NCBI GenBank assembly: GCA_030533405.1
Contig: JAUNJF010000016.1
Coordinates: 1 to 64,000 of the forward strand
Direction: 5' to 3'
Source of the DNA: Eubacteriales bacterium
GTDB lineage: Bacteria > Bacillota > Clostridia > Lachnospirales > Lachnospiraceae
DNA length: 64,000 nucleotides
Notes under the pieces: generated by a model
Database searches by the model: none
What the model was told of the DNA's origin: nothing
What the model saw: the letters and a program-made list of their open reading frames with translations, nothing else
Part shown: positions 33,737 to 40,966 of the stretch, in pieces
Position numbering within the stretch: the stretch's first letter is position 1
Layout: the number at the start of each line of letters is the position of its first letter
Translations under genes and position numbers: made by a program

Positions 33737-34945
33737 ATGGCACAATTTAATTATAAAGCGATTGATAAGAACGGTAAGGCCAAGAAAGGAACAGTCGATG
33801 CTGCAGATCGTGCAAAAGCACAGGAGAAGCTTCGAACAGAAGGTCTTTCGGTTACAGAATTGAAAGATGCTGGTGAGGGCGGTAGAGGGTTTACGCTGAA
33901 GAAATCTGTAAAGTCTCGTGAACTCTCAATTGTGTGTAAGCAGATGGTGAGTATTTTGAATGCGGGTGTTACGGTAATTACTGCATTGGAAATGCTTTCA
34001 GAACAGATGGACAATAAGATATTGAGAGAAGCTTTGGTTGAGTCGAAAGCATATGTGGAAAAAGGTGGTAGCTTATCAGATTCGTTCCGATTGAATCCGG
34101 ATATATTTCCACCAATCATGATTAACATGGTTGCTGCAGGTGAGGCTTCGGGTAGTATGGAGATTTCGTTTGAACGTTTGGCACAACATTTTGAAAAAGA
34201 TGATGCGTTGAAGGGTAAGATTAAAGGAGCTTTAACATATCCAATTATGGTATTAATTGTAGCTGTTTTAGTTATTATCGTAGTAATGGTTGCGGTTATT
34301 CCGAATTTTGTTACAATGTTTGATGAGATGGGAACAGCGCTTCCGTTGCCGACAAGAATTATGATGGCGGGTAGTGATTTGGTGCTTCATAAGTGGTGGT
34401 TATTACTTATTATTTTGTTTGCTGTTATAGTTGGGGTTAAAGCGTTTCTTGCTTCACCGACTGGTGAAATGATGTTTGCAAAAGCGTCGATTAATGCTCC
34501 GATATTTAGTAATTTGGTTATCAAGTCAAATTCGGCTAGATTTGCTCGTACACTTAGTACATTGATGGCTGCTGGTATTCCGATGTTGGATGCGATTGAA
34601 CAGGTTGCTAAGATGATGAGTAACAAGATATTCCGTGATGGTTTGATGGAGACAAAGAATCAGGTTGCGAAAGGTCTTCCTTTATCGAAACCACTTAAAG
34701 ATATGGATGTATTTCCGACAATGTTGGTACAGATGGTTAAGATTGGTGAAGAGACTGGTAATATTGAGGATATGATGGATAAGTTAGCAGATCTCTATGA
34801 AAGAGAAGTTGACTTGGCAACGGAATCATTAACACAGGCAATGGAGCCGCTTACAATGGTTGTTATGGCATGTATCGTTGGTATGATTGTTGCTGCAGTA
34901 TATGGTCCGATTCTTAGTATGTACGATGGTATTGATAATATATAA
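33737..34945 (+). CDS. pilC: Type IV pilus platform protein PilC
   Basis: A 402-residue T2SSF-domain protein. It starts AQFNYKAIDKNGKAKKG, the family N-terminal strand motif, and holds two T2SSF repeats (about 68-190 and 270-395). These have FPPIMINMVAAGEASG and FPTMLVQMVKIGEETG and three membrane stretches, such as YPIMVLIVAVLVIIVVMV. In the cytoplasmic membrane it couples PilB or PilT rotation to insertion and removal of pilin subunits. It lies upstream of the major pilin gene. Confidence 0.95.
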   Translation: MAQFNYKAIDKNGKAKKGTVDAADRAKAQEKLRTEGLSVTELKDAGEGGRGFTLKKSVKSRELSIVCKQMVSILNAGVTVITALEMLSEQMDNKILREALVESKAYVEKGGSLSDSFRLNPDIFPPIMINMVAAGEASGSMEISFERLAQHFEKDDALKGKIKGALTYPIMVLIVAVLVIIVVMVAVIPNFVTMFDEMGTALPLPTRIMMAGSDLVLHKWWLLLIILFAVIVGVKAFLASPTGEMMFAKASINAPIFSNLVIKSNSARFARTLSTLMAAGIPMLDAIEQVAKMMSNKIFRDGLMETKNQVAKGLPLSKPLKDMDVFPTMLVQMVKIGEETGNIEDMMDKLADLYEREVDLATESLTQAMEPLTMVVMACIVGMIVAAVYGPILSMYDGIDNI

Positions 34946-35021
34946 CAAGGTTAAATCTGCTTTGACCTAGGCAGTTTTAATAAATAACTAATAATTTTAT
35001 TTAAAAAAAGGAGAGATGATT

Positions 35022-35489
35022 ATGAAAAAATCAAACAAAGGTTTCTCGTTGGTAGAGCTTATTATCGTTATTGCGATTATGGCTATTTTAGCAGGTGCGT
35101 TAGCTCCAGCATTGATGAAGTACATCAATAAGACAAGATTGGCTTCTGATATTTCTGCAGGTCAGACTGTTGCTAAAGCTGTTCAGGCTGCTATGTCTAA
35201 TGAGACAGCATTTAATGAAATGAAGTCTACATTTACATGTTCTTATACTGCTACTGATATCAGTGCTCAGAGTGGTCCATGTTTTACAGCTGAGTGTGCT
35301 TCTGTATGTGATTGGACTAAGGCAGTATCTAAGGCTAAGAAGGATATGAATGGTTCTGCAATTACACCAGGTAACTATACAGTTTCAGTTGATGTTGCAA
35401 CAAACTCAATTGTTGTTAAGTTAGGTACTGGTGCTAATATGTATGAGGTATATCCTACTCCAGATCCAGCTTTATCAGAAAAGAAATAA
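35022..35489 (+). CDS. pilA: Major type IV pilin
   Basis: From ATG 35022 (AAAGGAGA seven bases upstream, better than the in-frame ATG at 35016) this is 155 residues. The short basic leader MKKSNKG is cleaved before F8, giving the mature FSLVELIIVIAIMAILAG helix with E5 (E12 of the precursor). The globular part has four cysteines (TFTC, GPCF, AECA, SVCDW) that can form two disulfides, and a Pro/Lys-rich tail. The small size, position after pilC, and good ribosome site mark it as the main fibre subunit. A stable hairpin follows the gene. Confidence 0.92.
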   Translation: MKKSNKGFSLVELIIVIAIMAILAGALAPALMKYINKTRLASDISAGQTVAKAVQAAMSNETAFNEMKSTFTCSYTATDISAQSGPCFTAECASVCDWTKAVSKAKKDMNGSAITPGNYTVSVDVATNSIVVKLGTGANMYEVYPTPDPALSEKK

Positions 35490-35514
35490 TTTAGGTCAAT
35501 AGTATAAGGAAAAT

Positions 35515-35548
35515 TAGTAGTGCATCGGCTTAGGCGGGTGCACTACTA
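35515..35548 (+). other. Stable hairpin after the pilin gene
   Basis: Perfect 10-bp stem TAGTAGTGCA / TGCACTACTA (35515-35524 with 35539-35548) with a 14-base loop and no T run. It sits between pilA and the prepilin peptidase. It may protect the pilin mRNA 3' end or weaken read-through. Confidence 0.6.
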
Positions 35549-35566
35549 TTAAAGTGAAAGAGGATA

Positions 35567-36400
35567 ATGAGTGTTATAATACATGGTATAATTCTGGGAA
35601 TGGTTTTGGGAATGATGGGAATGAGCGCTTATTCATTGTCGAAGTATCTTGGAATGGTAGAAGATGATAACAATTGCAAAGAGTGTGAAAGGTATGAAAG
35701 TTGTTTTGCAAAGCAAACATACTGGAATGGTAGGTTTGTTTGGTTGGATGAATTCATGCTGGTTAGTTTTTTGAAAGTTAGACATCAATGCAGATATTAT
35801 CAAAAAGAATCCATGAAGTGGCGCATTGTCTATCTTTCTTTTAGTTGTATTCTGATGACTGTTCTCTTTTGGTCGAAGGGAATTTCGGGGGCAACGTATA
35901 TTTTATGTGTTGCAACGGCAATGCTATTGATGTTGTCAGTAGTGGATTGGAACACGGAATTCATTCCTATGGAATGTAATATTGGTATATTTTTATGTGG
36001 ACTAATGCAATTATTTGCAGATTTTTCTAATTGGGTGGAATATGCAATTGGTCTTATTGCGGTCAGCGGTTTTTTACTTCTGGTTAATTGGGTTGCAACG
36101 CCGATTTTACGAAAGAAATATGAGGGCGAGCGAGAAATTGATCAAGTAGTAGGGTACGGTGACATCAAATTAATGGCAGCAACTGGCTTACTATTAGGCT
36201 GGAAACTTAATTTTTTAGCATTGGGATTAGGATGTGTTATAGGGTCGATAATACATATTACTCTGATGCGAATTAAGGGGAGTGACAAACAATTCGCTCT
36301 CGGCCCGTATTTATCTTTGGGCGTTTTTATTACAATGATATGCGGTGAACAGCTGATAAGCTGGTATCTGAATGTAATGGGCGTAGTGCCTATGAATTAA
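35567..36400 (+). CDS. pilD: Prepilin peptidase (type IV leader peptidase)
   Basis: A 277-residue polytopic membrane aspartyl protease. The two catalytic aspartates are D127 in SVVDWNTEFIP and D199 in GYGDIKLMAATG, the classic TFPP motifs (A24 family). It cuts leaders after Gly in the pilin and pseudopilins of this locus. The N-terminal domain has a cysteine group CKECERYESC (37-46) rather than the usual paired CxxC methylase-type zinc site, so whether it N-methylates the new N-terminus is uncertain. Confidence 0.9.
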   Translation: MSVIIHGIILGMVLGMMGMSAYSLSKYLGMVEDDNNCKECERYESCFAKQTYWNGRFVWLDEFMLVSFLKVRHQCRYYQKESMKWRIVYLSFSCILMTVLFWSKGISGATYILCVATAMLLMLSVVDWNTEFIPMECNIGIFLCGLMQLFADFSNWVEYAIGLIAVSGFLLLVNWVATPILRKKYEGEREIDQVVGYGDIKLMAATGLLLGWKLNFLALGLGCVIGSIIHITLMRIKGSDKQFALGPYLSLGVFITMICGEQLISWYLNVMGVVPMN

Positions 36401-36429
36401 AACTTCTGATTAGCGAGGGAGGCTATGAT

Positions 36430-38100
36430 ATGGCAAAAAGTAACAAAGTCCTAACAGTGGACATTACAAACGAAAGTATTACAATTGTTGAAGCAAGTCC
36501 ATCGGACAAGAAGCAGACGATGGTGCATAATGCCTTGATTTTTGAAACACCAGAGGATTCTTATGAAGATGGTACAATCAAGGATGGAGAGAGAATTGCA
36601 TCCGCAATTCGTGAACAGTTAGATGCAAATGGCATCACTAATAAGAATGTTATCTTTGTGTTAACATCAACAAAGGTAGTATACCGTGAGGTATTAATAC
36701 CAGAAGTAAAGGCGAATAAAGTGAAGGGGATTGTAGCTGCAAATGCTTCAGAATATTTCCCTGTTAATATAGAGGATTACGTTGTATCGCACTCTGTATT
36801 AGAACATGTTGTAGGTGAGGATAAGTCAAAACAGATGAAGTTAATGGTAGTTGCCGCACCAATCACAATGGTGAAGGGCTATTATGAATTAGGAAGTATG
36901 TTAGGCTTGAATGTACAGTCAATTGATTACATTGGTAATGCAATGTTGCAGTTGATTAAGACACAGACAAGTTCTTCTATGACAACAATGGTAATCCAGT
37001 TAGGTAGTGAATCAACTATTTTAAATATTGTTAAAGGCGATACACTTTTATTACAAAGAACAATTCCATACGGAACCAATGCGGCTGTGAATGAAGTAAT
37101 GGATGAGCAGGGGGTAGATGCAACCACTGCAATGACACTTCTTCAGAATGAACGTATTATTTCAGTTGATTTTGATGACAATGCTGCAACAGGTGCATTT
37201 CGTTATTTAATTAACAATATTGGTCGTGTGATTGATTATTATGTAACAAAGAATCCAGATAAGCCAATTGACGATGTATACTTAGTAGGCGATGGTGCGT
37301 TAATCCGTGGTATTGATGGATTGTTTAAGATTCAGTTGAATATTCAGACAAAGGTTATGGATAGCTTATATAACATTAAGTTTGATAATAAGATTGACTT
37401 AAAGATTTACAACCCTGTATATCTTGTAGTTGCAATCGGTGCTTCGTTTGCACCTATGGGATTCCAACCATTCGAAGTTAAGGGCAAGAGTAGTAGTTCG
37501 ACAACAGAGTATGTGAAGTATAGTATTGTTGCTGCCTCTGTTATGATTGTAGCAGCGGTTGGTGTGGCAGCAGTTACTACAGTTGCAAAGAATAATCAGA
37601 TTAAGCAACGTGATTCGTTGCAACAGCAGATTGCAGCAATCGAAGATATTGAGCAGATTATGACAGAATACGAAGCTGTAAAAGCGCGTTATGAGGATAT
37701 TAAAGCAATGTATGATCAGACTCGTACATTGAATGAAAACTTTAATATGTTTGTCACTGCATTGGAAGAAAACACGCCAAAAGAGATAGCAGTAAGCTCA
37801 TTTGCAGCAACTGGTGAAGGTGTAACAATTGCAGCAACATCAAAAAGTTATGACGCAATTGCAAAATGGATTATCCAGTTAAAACAGATTTCTTGTATTT
37901 CAGATGCATATGTAGATGCGATTGCACAGACAAAAGATGAAGCAACAGGAGATTCCACATATACGTTCAATGTAACATGTCAATATGTATCAATGGTTGA
38001 GGAAGAAGAACCAGTTGTTGAAGATGATCAACCATCTGAGGGCGAATTGTCATCAGAGGATACAGCAAGTGATTCATCAGATGATGAAATTGCAGAATAA
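36430..38100 (+). CDS. PilM-PilN fusion protein of the type IV pilus
   Basis: A 556-residue protein. Residues 1-345 are an actin-like PilM domain (VLTVDITNESITIVEAS; DYIGNAMLQL; MVIQLGSESTILNIVKG; VYLVGDGALIRGI). About 361-384 is one membrane helix (KYSIVAASVMIVAAVGVAAV). It is followed by a coiled coil (about 387-440), a ferredoxin-like PilN-type domain and an acidic Ser-rich tail. PilM (cytoplasm) and PilN (membrane) normally are separate partners, held by the PilN N-terminal peptide. Here they are one chain. The following gene encodes the PilO-like partner. GAGGGAGGC provides a ribosome site. Confidence 0.88.
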   Translation: MAKSNKVLTVDITNESITIVEASPSDKKQTMVHNALIFETPEDSYEDGTIKDGERIASAIREQLDANGITNKNVIFVLTSTKVVYREVLIPEVKANKVKGIVAANASEYFPVNIEDYVVSHSVLEHVVGEDKSKQMKLMVVAAPITMVKGYYELGSMLGLNVQSIDYIGNAMLQLIKTQTSSSMTTMVIQLGSESTILNIVKGDTLLLQRTIPYGTNAAVNEVMDEQGVDATTAMTLLQNERIISVDFDDNAATGAFRYLINNIGRVIDYYVTKNPDKPIDDVYLVGDGALIRGIDGLFKIQLNIQTKVMDSLYNIKFDNKIDLKIYNPVYLVVAIGASFAPMGFQPFEVKGKSSSSTTEYVKYSIVAASVMIVAAVGVAAVTTVAKNNQIKQRDSLQQQIAAIEDIEQIMTEYEAVKARYEDIKAMYDQTRTLNENFNMFVTALEENTPKEIAVSSFAATGEGVTIAATSKSYDAIAKWIIQLKQISCISDAYVDAIAQTKDEATGDSTYTFNVTCQYVSMVEEEEPVVEDDQPSEGELSSEDTASDSSDDEIAE

Positions 38101-38113
38101 GGAGGGGTTACAT

Positions 38114-39277
38114 ATGAAGTTAAAAGATTCGGAAAAAAGTTTATTAATTGGTCTTTTGGGCGCAATTATTTTAGTATTCTCAATTATGTATATTGCAAAA
38201 CCTAACATTGAGGAAAAGAAACAAGTAGAAGTACAGTGCCAGGAGTTGCAGGCAAGACTCGACTATTTGCTTGAAAAAGAAGCACATCGTGATGAATATT
38301 TAGCAGGTATTGAAACATATAAAGAAAAATTTAATGCAGTTATGTCTGCATTCGCACCTGATTTGAATCAGGAAGTTTCTATTATGTTCTTACAGGGTAT
38401 TCGTGATGAATATGATTACGATATTGATAATGTAGGATTGGGGCAGAAAGAGCATTTCTATACATTAGGTATGGGTGGTGATCAGCTTTCTGATGGTACA
38501 ATTTCTACAGATGGAGAATTAACAGAAGAAGTCACACAGAGTACAGATTCACAATATGAGTGTTATTCTGCTGAGTTCCCTATCGCATATGTTGGTTCAT
38601 ATAATGATTTGAAAGATGTTGTAAGTTATGTGGACAATTTTGCACAGCGTATGGTGATTGATTCAGTAGATATTGTATATAACGCAGAAAATGATGAGTA
38701 TAGTGGTAATATGAATCTTGTATGTTATTCAATCGAAGGACCAGATCGTCCGGAAACACAGATGACATTAGATGATGTTGAAATTGGTGTGGACAACCTC
38801 TTTATTGGTGGTAGTGGTAGTTCTTCTAGTGCATCAGGACTTAAGAAGTATGATGATAATGAAGGCGCAGAGATTGTTAACAACTATGATTTCTATACTA
38901 TGTTAAATGCAGCATCTAGTGATGTTTCAGCAAAAGTTGTTGGACAGAATGGTGCTGGTAAAGAAGCAAGTGTAATTTCTAATAGTGATAATGCAGTTTC
39001 TGTTATTAACTATGATTTTTATGAGCAGGATGGAAAGAATTATTGTAAGTATACATTAGATAATTCTACATCTTATGAGGCAGAGGTAACATCTGCTGAA
39101 GATATTAAGCTTTTGATTCAGTCGTCAGCACGTAAAGATGATAATGATAAAGTAAGTGCTCGTATTACAATTCGTAATACAACAACATTACCTGTTTATG
39201 TAAAAGTAAATGGAGATGATGCGGTTTCTCCACGTGTAAATATTATTAGCAAGACAGGTGCTGTAAAAGTATACTAG
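38114..39277 (+). CDS. PilO-like protein of the type IV pilus
   Basis: From ATG 38114 (GGAGG eight bases upstream) this is 387 residues. A frame start at 37985 would overlap the PilMN gene and is rejected. A membrane helix at about 9-29 (LLIGLLGAIILVFSIMYI), a coiled coil (about 33-75), and a ferredoxin-like region give the PilO layout. An extra C-terminal half (about 220-387) contains a Gly/Ser linker and a second beta-rich domain not seen in classical PilO. With PilMN it would form the alignment complex linking motor and fibre. Assigned by position and topology more than sequence motif. Confidence 0.75.
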   Translation: MKLKDSEKSLLIGLLGAIILVFSIMYIAKPNIEEKKQVEVQCQELQARLDYLLEKEAHRDEYLAGIETYKEKFNAVMSAFAPDLNQEVSIMFLQGIRDEYDYDIDNVGLGQKEHFYTLGMGGDQLSDGTISTDGELTEEVTQSTDSQYECYSAEFPIAYVGSYNDLKDVVSYVDNFAQRMVIDSVDIVYNAENDEYSGNMNLVCYSIEGPDRPETQMTLDDVEIGVDNLFIGGSGSSSSASGLKKYDDNEGAEIVNNYDFYTMLNAASSDVSAKVVGQNGAGKEASVISNSDNAVSVINYDFYEQDGKNYCKYTLDNSTSYEAEVTSAEDIKLLIQSSARKDDNDKVSARITIRNTTTLPVYVKVNGDDAVSPRVNIISKTGAVKVY

Positions 39278-39313
39278 TCAATAGGTGTTTTAAGAGAATG
39301 GAGTGATTGAACC

Positions 39314-40966
39314 ATGAAGAAAAAACTAAATAAGGGTTTTACGATGGTAGAGATTCTGGTTTCTCTTGCCATATTCTCTATCCTTATGATACCAATTGTT
39401 TCTGGTATTGTTACTGCGTTGAAGAGTAGCACAAAGAGTAAAGAAATACAATATCGTAATGAGTTGGCTCAGAATCTTCTTGAATATACGAAGGAAGATG
39501 AACTGGAAAATGTTCTTGATTTAGGATATTTTAAAGAAATTGGTTCTTATGATGTAGAGAAGACAACAGAAGCACCAAAACAAGCGGATGTCACTTATAC
39601 AGATCCGTCAACTGGAAAAGAAGAGATTGCCTATTATGATACATATGAAATTGCTGGTAGTATGAATCTTGGAACAAATAATAAGAAATATTCATATAAG
39701 GTTCAGGTTAGTAGCTTGGATTATGCAAAGCGTATGGCAGGAAAAGAAGTTTCGGATCTTCGTGGTTCAAGTACTCCTGTATCAAGTACACCAGGTTTAT
39801 ATGAAGATCCTAACAATATGAAATTAGGTATTGTTGAGGATTTGGATTATACCAAGCTTGCGTTGATTAATGGAACGATTGCAAATTACGACGCAGCTGT
39901 TACAGATGCTTTTATTACGCGTAAGTTGCAGATTCTAAAAGAAAAGAATAGAGATTTGTTTGAACAGTATGTAAATCAGGCATATGAATTCAACCCATTT
40001 GCGAGGGATAAGGTAAAACGTAATATTATTATTTCTGTTTCTGGTAAGAAGGCAGATGGATATAAAGTGCAATGTAAATTGGAATATATTGATGATTCGG
40101 TATATCGATTGCCAAGTGGTAATACGATGGCAAATGAATTAGCAAGTAGAGGAGAAAACATTATTGAATATACACCATACACCAATTCGTTTGAAGAGTT
40201 ACCTAATATTTACTTAATGTACAATGTATGTTTGTATAATGGTTTTTATTCCGATAATGATTATATCATTGTAGATACATCTGGATTGGAAATAGAAGAT
40301 AAAGTTGAGATTTCAAATGGAATTGGCAATAGTTTATATGAGATTAATACAACAATCCCTGTGAATTTGTTTATTGTAGAGACTGCATCGCAGTTTTCAA
40401 CAGGTGTCGCAGATCAATTAACAGATATTGAGACAAAACAAAAAGAAGCCTTATTAGCAAATGAGGGCAAGTCTCTTACCGATAAGGAAAAGGCAAAAAT
40501 ATACGATGCATATCATAATCGTATTTTGTATGATGATCGTAATACTGCAACAGGTGATAACCGAGACAATGTAAATGTGTGTATTGCCGCAAAGGCGGGA
40601 TGTTCTGCTAATAATAAATTAGCAAATGTTCACATTTATCATAACTTTTCAAAGAGTCCTACGGATAAAGATGGTAATTCGATTAAGAATACAACAAATG
40701 CTAATTTTAAGTATGTTGATTATAGTACGCTTCCTAGAATTGGTGGTGTTGCAAATTCTTGTGAATATATCTATACAAGAAGACCGGTTGACTCTAAAAG
40801 AGATGAAAAATTGAGTGCATCATTTGATGCATTGAATAAGGCAAAACAGAATACAAGAGGTTTATATACTGTAAAAGTATGGGTTGCAGAAGGTGATAAG
40901 GATCAAGTTGATACAACAAAAGAGCCTTTGATCACAGGTACGAAAGGAGGTAGCGCATTTGAATAA
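39314..40966 (+). CDS. Large pseudopilin (550 residues)
   Basis: The N-terminus MKKKLNKG^FTMVEILVSLAI is a canonical class III leader, cleaved after G8 with E5 of the mature chain, followed by a hydrophobic helix. The 510-residue C-terminal part is mostly beta and polar, far larger than normal minor pilins (150-250 residues). It contains two cysteines close together (NVCIAAKAGCSANN). Such large pseudopilins usually sit at the pilus tip. No known binding domain is recognised. The stop overlaps the next start by 8 bases. Confidence 0.85.
   Translation: MKKKLNKGFTMVEILVSLAIFSILMIPIVSGIVTALKSSTKSKEIQYRNELAQNLLEYTKEDELENVLDLGYFKEIGSYDVEKTTEAPKQADVTYTDPSTGKEEIAYYDTYEIAGSMNLGTNNKKYSYKVQVSSLDYAKRMAGKEVSDLRGSSTPVSSTPGLYEDPNNMKLGIVEDLDYTKLALINGTIANYDAAVTDAFITRKLQILKEKNRDLFEQYVNQAYEFNPFARDKVKRNIIISVSGKKADGYKVQCKLEYIDDSVYRLPSGNTMANELASRGENIIEYTPYTNSFEELPNIYLMYNVCLYNGFYSDNDYIIVDTSGLEIEDKVEISNGIGNSLYEINTTIPVNLFIVETASQFSTGVADQLTDIETKQKEALLANEGKSLTDKEKAKIYDAYHNRILYDDRNTATGDNRDNVNVCIAAKAGCSANNKLANVHIYHNFSKSPTDKDGNSIKNTTNANFKYVDYSTLPRIGGVANSCEYIYTRRPVDSKRDEKLSASFDALNKAKQNTRGLYTVKVWVAEGDKDQVDTTKEPLITGTKGGSAFE

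Noticed and set aside
34946-35021. Promoter TTGACC before the pilin gene
   Set aside because: A TTGACC occurs at 34962-34967, but no convincing -10 lies at 16-18 bases, so it was not listed as a feature.
37985-38113. Longer start for the PilO-like gene at 37985
   Set aside because: It would overlap the PilMN coding end by over 100 bases, while ATG 38114 has a strong GGAGG at correct spacing.
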